From contig NW_003101681.1 in the NCBI RefSeq assembly GCF_000003855.2, positions 3,825,359-3,889,358 on the forward strand: a stretch of DNA of 64,000 nucleotides, read 5' to 3'. This DNA comes from Blastomyces gilchristii SLH14081. Taxonomy: Eukaryota > Ascomycota > Eurotiomycetes > Onygenales > Ajellomycetaceae. Of the stretch, positions 34,140 to 46,271 are shown in pieces. Under the pieces are notes generated by a model. That model was not told where the DNA came from, did no database searches, and saw only the letters and a list, made by a program, of their open reading frames with translations. The translations under genes were made by a program, and so were the position numbers. Numbering within the stretch: position 1 is the stretch's first letter; each line of letters starts with the position of its first letter.

Positions 34140-35950
34140 TTTATGTAGACTTGATGAATTATATTTCTTAGTATGTATACTTCTGTTCTTCTTATCAATC
34201 TCTAAAACAATTTATTGTACAAAGACTGTATATAACACACTATCTGAAGCTCAGTCACAGATGTTAATTATTACATTTATTTTAAGTATTTATAATGAAG
34301 TAATTATTCATTTATACTGAAGAATTATTTCTTTCTTCAACAGTATTAAGATTATAAGTCTTTTCTTTTTTCATCTTTTCTTTCTGACACTGATTTTTCT
34401 GTTCTTAGAGAAAATCATTATAAGTTTTATTATACACAAAGTCATGACATTCACAGATATTAAGAAACTTTTTATAATTATCAAATTCAATATTGCAGAT
34501 ACATTCACTCTGATGAATATCTTCAGAATAATTAATTTATATCAGTCTATTCTCTGATATTTATTATCTGACTTCATAGTGCAGATGAAGAATATCTGTG
34601 TTTTCAAGAACAGAAATGTGAATATCATACTCTTTTACACTCACAGACATGAGACTTATATATCTTGTCTGAGATGTTATCATAAGAATGAGCTGTTCAC
34701 ACACTGTATTCTGCTTTCTGTATTCTCTCATGTTCTTCTCTCTCTTTCTGAGAAGCCTCATGCATGTTGTAATTACATGTACAATTCTAAGATCAGTGAG
34801 TGTTTATTCAGTAATTATTATCCCTGTTTTTGCAGTTTCATACACTAATAATAGTTCTTAGTTGCTTCAGTGCCAGAGGTCATTTTAATTGAAGATAATA
34901 ACACTGCTGAAACTACTCTCTCTTATCTCTAAGCTTCTCTCAGTGCTTTCTCTCTCTCTGCTGCAGAGAAGATTGTGTGCATATCAGATTATAAGTATTC
35001 AGTCTCAGATAGCTTCTGCTGTTATTTATTCAGTTCTGCATCTTCTTCTTCTTTCATTTCTTTCATCTTCATTTCTTCTGTTCTGACTTCTGATTCTGTG
35101 AGTCTCACACTCTTCTTCAATTTTTCTACACACACATGTACACATTTCTATATTGGCATTTCAGTCAATCTTGTAATAAATAATATTAATGTCATACACA
35201 GAGCAGTAGAGAAATCAGAGACATGCACAGCATTATTACAAGAGCAGCTTGCAGCTCTTAAATCTCTTATGAATCTTGAGTTTTGAGATTTTCTTTATTT
35301 TTGATGTTTTTCAGATGATATGATATTGGAAATAGATTAAACATGTGACATATGAAAATGAATGAGATATATATGATAACATTTGTCTTTTTACAGCTGA
35401 CTCTTACAGTTAATAATCAATTCATTATTTCTTTTCTTTTCTTACACTTTTTTCTTTGTCTGCTAGTCACTACTCTTATACAATCTTTATACAGTACAGT
35501 GTTCAGTGACTAGATTCAGCAGCTTTCATCTTTTATAATTCTGTCTCATATATTATACTGTCTCTCTTCACCTGCTTAGATTACTATAGTGAACAGCTTA
35601 TCAAAACTAATCTTATCTGATCTCTGAGTATTCTCAGAAGTCAAGATGACTTGATCTTATATATTCATGAATATTTCAGATGCTTCATTCTCTGTTGTCT
35701 TCATAATTAAACTGATATAAATAGTTAAATCTAACTCTGAATTTCTTTTTCTTCTGTAATCTAATTCATGTACAAGTCTGTCACTCTGAGACTGCTCTTT
35801 ATCACATTACACTCACTATCTGCAGTGTGTTATTATATAATCAGCTACAGTCTTATTACTTATTGAAGTGTGATATTTATCTGATTTCTTCATTGTTTCT
35901 CATTCTTTTCTTATAATTATGAAAAGATTAGAATAAGTGAGATTATCTGA
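34140..35950 (-). other. Long 3' tail of Gypsy D with coding-like pieces on both strands
   Basis: Lies after the end of D pol; no 3' LTR was found, perhaps lost in the gap. On the minus strand, 34350-34500 reads as a Cys/His-rich zinc-finger-like piece (SECICNIEFDNYKKF, then ICECHDF) followed by a Lys-rich stretch. On the plus strand (antisense to D), 34877-35286 reads MPEVILIEDNNTAETTLSYL with Ser-rich sequence, then a coiled-coil-like end (HRAVEKSETCTALLQEQL) right after an acceptor-like TTTCAG at 35154-35160. I recognise neither protein. Confidence 0.35.
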
Positions 35951-38900
35951 TTGATAAATATCTATGATTTCTCTTACTTCATAAGACTTTTTAATTATAA
36001 GTCTCTTCTTGTTCAACACTGATAAGAGTGCTGCAGATAATTATAATTCACTCAGATCTGATATCTTTATCTTTATAAGATATGAATTATTTATTAAGTT
36101 GTATAAGACTCATCTCTCTGATTCCTTCAATGCATATATTCTCAGAGAATGTGATTTGAGTATTTTATAGAGCTCAAATCATCTAGATTGAAACTTCTCA
36201 GAACTCTCATTATATATAAGAACTCACATTCTCATCTTGAGACTTGATTTCTTAACTAGTAAGTCTCATATTCTTTTCAATTGAATTGCTCAGTTCAGAA
36301 GTAACTTATTAGCTTTTACATGTGCATAGCTGATCTCTTTCAATCTTGATTCTGCATCTGCAACTGCTGTGTCTAAGACTGTTGTATTTATAACTATTGT
36401 TTCTGCTGTGTCTGTAACTGATATATCTGCAATCACTGTTCTCTTTTCTATCTTTTCTAAAGCATTCTCTGAGATGCACGGATGCAATTCATACAACAGA
36501 TAAAATGATGAACACTTAAAGACTGCATGCTATTAAACCTGTGTGACTAATAGTGCCTGTCTGAGATATTCATCTCATAGTCTTATAGACTTGCTTACTA
36601 GATATTTCATCAGTATGTTATCTAAGATTCTATTCCAGTGTTTCACTTTCTCATTTATCTGCAGATGACATAATATTGTTCTACAATATCTTGTCTATAA
36701 CTGGCTCATGAAATATCTCATCACTTCTTCTACAAGGTTCACATTATTATCAGTTAGAATCTCACACAGTATTTCATAGTTGATATAGATCTCATTATGT
36801 AGAAACTTCATCATCATCTTCTCTATCATCTCTGAAACTGCTTTCACAACTGATCAGTCAGTAGTGTAGTCAATAGCAGTGATTATTCAACAATTTTCAT
36901 TTGATGTTCACAGTAATATGTCTATGAGGTTCACTTCACTTCTTATCATTTAAACAATTGTATTGTATATTTCATCTGATGTTGTACTTTCTCACATTCT
37001 AATCCTTTCTTAGGTTCTTTTATAACCTGATAATTCAGGCACTCTTGAGCATACATCTGAATGTCCTCAGTCATGCTTGACCAGTATACTCTTGATTTGA
37101 GTACACTCATGAGTTCAGAGCTTTCTAAGTGACTGAATTCCTTGTACATGTGAGTCATCAAGTCATATCTAAATAAATGTTCTAGATAGAGAGCTTTCAT
37201 ATATTCTAGATTACAGCAAAGCATAATATCATTTTATAATTTTCTCAGCTTAAAGTTCAGAAGTATCTCTTCTATCACTTTCATAAGATACTTATCATTT
37301 CATATCTTATCATTCTTTAAGCAAGAGATCATGATGTTTATTCATTTTGATTTCTTGCATTTTCTCAGTATATTTAACATGAACTTCTCTTGTATCTGAT
37401 TCACAGAACTCTTACTCATGAAATCAGGTCTGTGACTAGACTGGCCGCCGGGACCATGAATTTCACGTTTGGTCCCATTTGGTCTGGTCCCATACATTTC
37501 TTGGCGTGAATCCCGCTGGGACTGGCTATCAAAAAAACATGTAAAGTGACTATATATCAGATCTTAAAATGGAACCATGACTTGAAAAAAATGAGAAAGT
37601 GGTCCCATTTGGTCCCATTTAGTCCCATTCTTAGCATAAAGTTACTATTTTTAGACATTTTAAGATTTTTTTTAGACTATTTTTAATTTTTTAAAAAGTA
37701 ACGCTTTTTGGTAACACTCAAATGAGATTTAAAGTCATTTAAAGCAATAAAAATAATTTAAATTGAGAAGTGGAAATCATGGTCCCATTTGGAAAATGTG
37801 ACAAGAGTAGACAGTAAGTCTCACTGGAACAGTATGAGACTACTATCTAATGTTAAAACCGTGTAATGGGATCAGTCGAATTGGTAATGGGACTATCAAA
37901 AAATCTGGTCCTGGTCCCAGACACGGTCACACGGTCAGTCTATCTGTGACTGATTGTATCAGATATCACAGTATCTGATCTCTTTCAGTATTTAATATTA
38001 AGATTGTACACTTGAAACTCTGAGATTCAATATACTAAGTATTTGAAAGATTTCATCATCACTTATAGATAGATAAGACTTTTATGATCTGTGATCACTG
38101 TTGTTATATACCTGTTATCAATATATCTATCTCATAACACCAGTGCATGCTTAATCACTAGTAATTCCTGTTCATACACTGAGTAATTGAGCTCAGTGTC
38201 TGATAGTTTTCTATCATTATACATTATCAGATGCAACTTGTTGTTCTTACTCATCTACAGAAGAGCATCTCTGATAGCTCATTTCAATATGTTCATCTCA
38301 ATGTAGAAAGGTTTATCATGATCTGATTGAATAAGCACTGAAGATGTTATCACATATTCTCTCAGTATAAGAAAGACCTCTTCAAACACAGTATTTCAGA
38401 TGATTGACTGAAACTTCTTCTTTCACAGATTAGTATTCATTTCTCTTAAGAGATCTGAGAGTGATGCAGCTATTCATGTGAAATTCTTAATGAATCTGCA
38501 GTAGTATGAGATCAATTCAAGAAATTATTATACATAGTGTACATTTCTCAGCTGCAGTCAATTTACTATAACATTCAATTTCTTCAGAATGAGATATATA
38601 CAGTTATCACTCATCACATATCTCATGAACTTCAACTCTTTCATTTCAAACACACACTTGATTGATTTGATATAGAGCTTATACTCTGTCAGAGTTGTAA
38701 CTACTTCATTAAGATACTTCAGATATTCATCATATAAGTTTGAGAAGACTAGAATGTTATTCAGATATATAAGATATGAGATTTCATTCTGTTTATGAAT
38801 AATTGTATTCATCATTGTTTAAAAGATAACAGGTACATTTGTCAGACTGAATGATATTATCAGAAATTCAAACTTCTCTCATTATATATTAAATGTGATT

Positions 38901-41330
38901 CACAGTACTGATAGTTCATCTACACAGATCTGTCAATATTATGAGAGAAAATCAATCTTCAATAGATATCAGATGTTTCTGACTGTATTCAACTGTTGTT
39001 AAATTCATGATAATAAGTATCTGTTCTTGATCATTAGCTTATTGAGTGCTCAATAATTGATACACATTTATCACTTCTTATCTGCCTTTTTCATGAATAG
39101 AACTGAGAAGCCTCATGTACTTGATGAGAGTTATATGAGATTACATTCTGAAAGGTCTGTGATCTGACACTTCTGTTCTTCAAGATATATTTATGACAGG
39201 AAGTATGCATTTTAATTGACTAGTTTCACATCTCTTGTATTAATCTCATATACAAATCCTCGTTTCAGCAGTAATTCTGATGAAAGATCTGTTCAGAAGA
39301 TCTTTTCATACTTCTTCAGTAGTTTCTTTGTACACTTGTTCTTCTATATATTCTTTATCTTGATTTTCTTCACTTTCAGATTCTGTATGATATACAGAAT
39401 GCTTTCAGATGAGATCTTATGAATTATTCTCTTTACTTATTAATGTATAAGCAGATTTAATTCTTCTATATCAGAGATATGAAATGTTCTTCTCATATCA
39501 GTTAATAGAATTGTATGAACTGTTTTCCTCTTATCAGTTAACTGTATATAATATGTACATCATTGAATCTGCAGATTGAATCTTTGAAACTAATTAAGTC
39601 TGAGAATAAGATTGTATTTTATATTCTTCAGCTCTTATACTCAGATATAGCAAGATCATTCATCAAAGTATAAAGAACTCTTACTCTTGCAGATGATACT
39701 AAATATCAGTTATCAGACACTCTTATACATAGAGAATTCTTCACTCAGCAGACCTTTTTCAGTCTTCAGATCATATAATTACTAATATATTATATAGAAG
39801 CTTCTATGTCTGTTAATACTTTTACAGTTATCTCTTAATTCTTATTCAAGTGCTCTCTATACATTAACATTTCAGGTCTCAAGACATTGACATGAGTGTC
39901 TGCTTCATTCTCATTCATATCTGAGTCAGAAGCCTGCTTTCTCTTGATATTCATAGAATTCAGAGAGTCATCTAACACAGACATCTCTTTTACTTTGAAG
40001 ACTTTTTATAGAATATCAGTGAGTGTCTCTGAGCTCACTAATTCTGCTAGTTTTTTAACTCTCTTAACTCTGAATACTGTGTGTAATCTTTTACATCATG
40101 ATTTTAACATCTGTAGTTGAAGCAAGCTTGATGCTTATAATATCAAGATTTTCACTCAGAGAATCTCTTTTTCAGAGAATTCAGTGCTTTAGCAATGGCA
40201 TTCAAATCTAGATTCATTATATTCAGATATATGACTTATGTCATAGAAGTCTGATTACTCATTCTCTGCTGAGATATACTCAATTACAGTATTTTCTGTT
40301 ATAATTGACTTGCTTATTTCTATACAATGAGAATATTGTATGCTTCTTTCACTGTATCTGATTATAAGATTAAGTATTTTCATTTCACTCTTAACTCAGG
40401 TGTAAGATCATAAATGAAGATCTGTAAATAAAAAGATATTGAAAGCTCTTCATTCAATATAAGATAGTATAAACTGAAGTATGTGAAGTATGATATAAGA
40501 TTATTTACTTATCTAGACTCAGTAAAGTATTCATAATATTTATCTTATATATTCACTTTTCCAAAGTTGTACAAGATTCATTTGAAAAACTCATTTCATA
40601 TTCATGAAAATGAATATTATTTTAGATCTGTAAGATTCATCTTTTTATTAGTTATTTATAATGACTTTACTTTTCTGTATAGAAACATGACAGATTTTGA
40701 GACTTGTTGAAATTTCATTAACTGTCTGTCTGTAAGTTCATATTCAATTCAATAATATAATTACATCTGACTTAGTCAGCTAATTACAGTATTATTTTTT
40801 CAGTTATTATTAAAGCTTGATAACTTCAGCAGGTCTTCTGACTTAATATATTTCATGCTTGAATTCTCATCATGTGCAGCAGTCTCAGATGATGTGTACA
40901 CTTCTGAGAAAGTCATGAACAATTATGATGAGATCTTCAGATTCAGTATGATTATCTATCTGTATAAACATTTGATCTTCTGTTACAGATCTACAACCGG
41001 ATTTTCTCTATTCTTATTGATAATGATGATTGCATTGATGAAGCTCTGCATAGTGAATGCTTGATTCATAGTGAATATTAATTATTGCTTAACTTTCATC
41101 TCAGCCTGTCACTGCATACACAAGGTCTCAATCTCATTTAGAATTCTTATATACATACAGAGTTTCACTTTCAGTTCAGTAATCTCAGTCACTTTTCTTA
41201 CTGTTTTAAGTAAACTCTCTGAGAGATTCTGCATATCTTTCAGTTCAGGTAGCAGAGAAGAGTGTTATTCATATTAACTAGAAGAGATGTTCATTTCAGT
41301 AATTTCTCATTAATTGTACAATGTCTATTA
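35950..41330 (-). pseudogene. Gag-pol of Gypsy element D, decayed
   Basis: On the minus strand, 5' to 3': gag about 41330-40080 with a degraded zinc knuckle (CFNYRCWNHDVKDY) near 40120; protease-like region about 39800; RT about 39250-38600 with YLNN instead of YLDD near 38770; RNase H about 38450-37960; integrase with an H2C2 zinc domain at 37200-36990 (HLFRYDLMTHMYKEF, CLNYQ) and core to about 36560 (IDYTT, EILTDNNVNL); and a post-integrase domain to about 35950. RT and the integrase zinc domain share one frame once the MITE is removed; a single-base frameshift seems to occur near 36.95 kb. No chromodomain was recognised. Same family as F at 60459. Confidence 0.8.
37437..37942. mobile_element. 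hAT-type MITE in Gypsy D
   Basis: 506 bp flanked by the 8-bp duplication TCTGTGAC (37429-37436 and 37943-37950). Ends are TAGACTGGCC and, on the other side, TAGACTGACC as inverted repeat. An 8-bp duplication and TAG-type ends fit hAT elements. The interior holds repeated GGTCCCATTTGGTCC motifs on both arms and no coding frame. It keeps CpG and CC/GG (CCGCCGGGACC), so it is younger than D or has been spared mutation. Confidence 0.88.
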
Positions 41331-41689
41331 TTATATTATTATATAATTTCTGTTATTATCATACAACTTCAATGATGATCACCTCTCTTTTTATCCTGCT
41401 TTTAAGTAGAGAGTGAACTTGTTTGAATCTGATTCATCACTTTCATCTTCTTTCTCACATCTTTTTCATTCACATACATGACATTTATTTGAGTGTGGAG
41501 TTTTCCCTCAATAAGTAAAGCAGTATCAATTGAATACTCTTTCACTCACTACTCTTTATACACTATCTTTTGAGGTGTTTTAGAACCACACTGACATGAT
41601 AACTACAAATCACTTTGTAGACAGAATTATCACACTCTGAAGAAGCCTGCACTTCTTATCAGTTTTTAGACATGCTATCAGATGTGATT

Positions 41690-41844
41690 CAAAGGTTGCT
41701 TAAAGTATACAATTACAGGCGTACGCTGGCTTCTTATATACAGTACTCTAAATTAATTGATGGCCGCTATGACCCCTTTACATTTATAAGCAAGTTCGGA
41801 AGCGGCCGTGTTATTATCTGATAGTCGTACGTTCTTCCGAAACA
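41690..41844 (-). repeat. 5' LTR of Gypsy D (approximate)
   Basis: Minus-strand start TGTTTCGGAAGAACG at 41844; its end is uncertain and may be near 41690. It aligns with 60459-60625 (F). Unusually rich in CpG for the region (GGCCGC, CGTACG sites). Confidence 0.6.
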
Positions 41845-43420
41845 CATATACTCAGAGATAAAATATGAAAGTATTTACATTTATTACATAGTAATCTGCA
41901 AAGATGAATCAATAATATATATAAGAAGAATAACTTATTATCTTCTTTTTCTTTCTTTCTTTCTTTCTTCTTCTCACAATCATATTATAATATAAATATC
42001 AATTTTTTCAGTTCACTCAGCTCTTCTCATCTTCAGTAATATTAGTATTCTGTCAGTTATAATAGAAAGCTTTGAATATCAACAGTTCTAATATCAAGAT
42101 ATCTAATATATATAGTATATCAAGAACATCAGTGATCTATTATTTCATTTAATAACAGCAGTAACAGTAATAATAGTAACAGTAATAACAGTAATATTAA
42201 TAATAATAGTAGTAATAGCAGCAGTAGTAACAGTAGTAGCAGTAATCATAGCAGCAATAACAGCAGCAGCAATAGCATTAAAATAATCAGAGATATTTTC
42301 AAGTATATATATATAGCAGCAGTAAAAGCATAAGAGAAAGAGATAGTAAGCAGACTGAATACTTTCATCAAATCTAGTAAGTAAATAATACATAAGCACT
42401 GTGTCTTATATATTTTCTTCTATTATATTGAATCTATTTGTGACAAGGTTGAAGAAAGTATAAAGTCATATTTAAACTGTAACTATAAAAAGAAAGATTA
42501 TATAATATATTCTAATGAATTCAGTAGTGAAATTAAAAATCTGATTTAAACACATGAGATTTATCTTACTACTCTGATAGCTATGAAGAAATCAGTCAAA
42601 TCAGTTATACTGAAGATAGTGAAGAATGTATTTAAGTAAATTAAGAAAGTAAAGACATGCTGATAGAAAGCAGAAAATCAAAAAATAAAGAGTATAACTA
42701 TTATATTGAAAGTCTCAAATACATCTATCAGTCTCACTGAAAAAGTCAAACTTGAAATTAAGAAGACTAAGTTGAATATTGAAAGAGTTAAATTAAAGAT
42801 TGAAAAGAAGAAAATTGCTATGAAGATGAAGAAAATTATCATTAAAAAAAAATTTAAATATTAAAAATATAAAACTTACTATTTAGTAGAAGATCTTGAG
42901 ATTGATTAATAATTATTATAAGAATTAAAAAGCAGTAATAAAGAATCTTATAAACTTAATTAATAGTATTAAAGAGAAAGTACAGCATATTTTCATTAAA
43001 ATATATAAAATAATAAATTAATTTAAAATAATTATTAAACTTCTTAATAATACAGTTAATAAAAGTAATAGTAATAAGAAATCTATTAATAGTAATAATT
43101 CTATTCTTGTTTTTATAATTCTCATTAATCTCTTTATTATTACTGTTAATTCTCTCTCTCTCTTCTTCTATAATCTTTCAATCTTAATAAGTGTTCTGAG
43201 TTCTTAGACTTATGAAATAATCACTGAAACAGTAAGCTAGAGTCAGTAAAATAATTCTCAGATTTATTCAGAGATTAATAATTATATAAACTTTTAAATA
43301 CTCAGTATCTGATCACTCTGAAATCTCAACTCTTAAATATCAGATAACTGATAACAGTGTCTCTCAGATCATAACTAATCTATAAATTTCAATTTATAAG
43401 TTCAGTGATATAATTAATGA
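41845..43420. other. AT-rich DNA with a degenerate trinucleotide tract
   Basis: Contains the imperfect RNY-type repeat at 42151-42277 and, at about 42690-42870 on the plus strand, a Lys-rich coiled-coil-like reading (KVKLEIKKTKLNIERVK). No complete gene is recognised. Confidence 0.4.
42151..42277. repeat. Imperfect AAC/AGT/AGC trinucleotide tract
   Basis: About 42 units of AAY/AGY type triplets (AATAACAGCAGTAACAGTAA and so on). It is kept in register over 127 bp, consistent with a decayed microsatellite. Confidence 0.75.
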
Positions 43421-43789
43421 GAGTAATATGACTACAAATGAAGACTATAAAAGAAACTTGATTTCATTGATACAGAAGAATTTAGATAGAAGTATTTATA
43501 ATTTTCAATAGAGAATAATATCAGTGAATGAGACAGTTTTTAGAATTAGTAGTTATATAGATTAAATTCAGTGATATTATCAATATAATAATTTATTTTT
43601 TCAGTTTATCACTTATTTATAGTGATTTCATCATTCATTCATCATTATACTATGATTTACAGCTCAGTGACCGTGTCGCTGATTGAAATGATGAAACAAT
43701 TATAATCCGGTTGTGTAATAACTCTACATTCTTCTCATATAGTAAGCTCTTTGTAGATAGCTCTATTAATATAACCTTTAACTATTTTA

Positions 43790-43965
43790 CAGTAATTAAC
43801 TAATTAAGTTAAATATTATTATACTATCATATCAAGTGTAAACTCACAGGCAGTCAATAAAATTTCAATATATTTTAAAATCTGCAATGTTTCTATATGA
43901 AAAACTGAACTTATTATAAATAATGAATAAAAAAATAAATTCTGTCAACTTAGCAGTATTCATTT
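43790..43965 (+). repeat. D-family gag remnant
   Basis: Matches F at about 61535-61690 and D (minus) near 40790-40640 (for example the AACTCACAG stretch followed by TAAAATTTYAATA). It is truncated by the short dispersed repeat that follows. Confidence 0.6.
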
Positions 43966-44059
43966 GTCAGGTCACGCGATCTGACTTACTAATCCTTTCA
44001 TCATATAACTTTTCACAAGCTAGCAACCTTTCAATCACACAAGCTTTACACCTTTCACA
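43966..44059 (+). repeat. Short dispersed repeat with CACGYG core, copy 2
   Basis: Second copy of 21875-21967 with about ten differences, most of them C to T. As at copy 1 it is joined on its left or right to D-family gag, so the pair may mark a common rearranged parent. Confidence 0.65.
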
Positions 44060-44309
44060 GATTATGAGATCTGTTTTGCATAAAATCACTGTTAATTCAG
44101 AATTCCTTGTCAATATAATCATTATTTTAACTACTGCTTCATTCAATACACTTATCAGAAGTTACAATTATCTTATTCTATCAGTATTGAGATCTTGTTG
44201 ATCAATAATACTACTGCTTGCTTAAAAAAAAAGAGGCTTGCAGAAATCACATCACATTGCAAAAAAAAAAGAAAGAAAGAGAATAATATTGACAAGAATG
44301 CAATAAAAC

Positions 44310-45560
44310 AAATATCAAGATAATGAATTCAATACAATCTCACTTATATACACATTCACAATCTTGTGTTCTATTCACTGACTCAGTTGATAATGATTCT
44401 TTATACTTATACTCTGTCAGTGAATATTCTTCTGAAGCTTTTGAAAGCTTTATTGATAAATACTCTGAAACACTCTCTTGATTTGAAGCTGGTTTATATA
44501 CAGCTTCTGACATGATCAGATCAGCTTCTCAATCTACTTAACAGCTTAATAAAGCTAATTCTCTTGATGAGAATAATAAACACTCAGATGTCTACTATTC
44601 AGATGAGACAATATCAGATCAGCAGATGAAACATCTGAAGATGATATTTAAGATGAAGAAGAAGAGATATAGAGTTCTAGAACTTGAATTACAACTGAAA
44701 AAACTTCATTAACAGAGATTCTTATTCTCTACAGATTGATCACAGAATGTTAACAATTATTCTATCATCATCTCAACAGTCTGTACAGTCATATGAAATT
44801 CTAATCTTGATAAAAGATTGAAATTCAATCTTTATAAACTGAATAGCTGTGTTGATAAGACAATCTCTCAATTCAAGAAAGATGTCAAGAATGCTGTGAG
44901 ATCAAATAGTCTAACTGACACATTCAATTACATTACATGAAGCATCTTCATGAAATTGAAACTAATTGATGCACAGTGTTAATATATGATAGAGAAATGA
45001 AAGACTTAGAACTCTTTACAAAGAGATGATGAATGAGCATCATTCTGAGATATCAGAAACTGATGACTCTATACATTCATCTCAAACTCTCTAAATGCAG
45101 GTGTCAGATTATATTTCTTCAAATATGATGAAAATCAGATCACTTATACTCTATGAAATGCAATTGAATAGAAATACTCTATCTTAAAAACACAGTTACA
45201 CTGTGAGACAGTTCTGAAATTCATGTCACTTAATAATACACAGATCATCAATCTACACACATTCTTTAATAAGTTTCAGTTCATTATTATAAAATTGAAG
45301 ATGATTAATACTTTCTCTTCAGATGTGTAAATATTTAATATCTTCTACTTAGTTCTACTCAACAATTGAAGGAATTATATTCAGAAGAAGATTGAGAAGA
45401 TACAGAATTTCAAATTCATAGCTGTAATATTGAATGTTGATCTTCTCATGAAGAAGATTCATTTATAACTTAATTCTTCAAAAGATAAAAAGAATCTATA
45501 GAATACAGATTCTACAGTCAACATCTTCTCAAAAATGAATTAGAAGAATACAACTCTATT
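44310..45560 (+). pseudogene. Gag-like retroelement ORF, unassigned
   Basis: One coding-like frame begins near 44327 (MNSIQSHLYTHSQSC) with TGA mostly at Trp positions. It holds a charged coiled-coil piece (MKKKRYRVLELELQLKKL) and a gag-like block (YTLWNAIEWKYSILKTQL, reading TGA as Trp; FFNKFQFIIIKLKM). It could be Copia-type gag. It ends where the LINE begins. An LTR-like start (TGTTGATCAATAATACTAC) at about 44198 may be its promoter end. Confidence 0.45.
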
Positions 45561-45569
45561 CAACTAAGA

Positions 45570-46271
45570 AAGAAGTCTGTATAGCTAAATTCAATTTAGT
45601 TCAGACAAAGCAGAAGAAATGCCTCTGTTCTAGTATATACAAAGACAATGAAACAGTCAAAGATCTCTGAAGTAAGAGTAGCAGGTTTGAAAATGAGAGT
45701 TCATGAATACAAAGACTCAAGAATGAATCTCAAAGCTCAAACACAGTGTTCAAACTGTCAAAGATATGAACACTTTGCAATCTCCTGTTTCAGAGACTCA
45801 AAATGTGCATTCTGTGCCAGAGATCACAAAACTAGTGAGCATAAATGTGAAACATGCTCAAAAAGAGGTGAAATATGTCAACACACTCTGCTTAAATGCT
45901 CTAATTGCAAAGAAAAACATGCATCTAGCTCAAAAGAATGTATGTTTGCTCCAAGAACTCAAAAGAACTGGAGAAAAGATGAAGCTCAGAGTAAACCTAG
46001 AACTGAAGAGAATAGTCAAGCCAGTAAACTCACAACTGCAAGCTCAAAAAGAAGAAACTCTCAACTGTCTAAGTCTTCAAACTCCAATTCTCCAGCTAAA
46101 TGTAAACAGAATTTGAATCCTCAAACTCCTGTTAAGATTAGAGAATTGAGAAATGACTCTGGTGATAAACTAGATATAATGCAAGTAGTTAAGATTCCTA
46201 CTTTTCAGAACAGTTATAATCTACTATCTGATAATAGTGATTGGATTCTACTCTACTCTCTTTTAGTATGA
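45570..46271 (+). pseudogene. LINE ORF1, C-terminal part with zinc knuckles
   Basis: RNA-binding ORF1 protein, open from about 45600 to 46271. It carries CSNCQRYEHFAISC (CX2CX4HX4C), then CAFCARDHKTSEHKC and CSNCKEKHASSSKEC, followed by a Lys/Ser-rich tail. It overlaps the upstream-open frame of ORF2 in a different frame at 46241-46271. The N-terminal half is missing here; a possible piece is in the tRNA-headed element at 33240-33420. Confidence 0.8.

Noticed and set aside
42151..42277. CRISPR-like array
   Set aside because: Repeats are imperfect trinucleotides without spacers, in a fungal genome.
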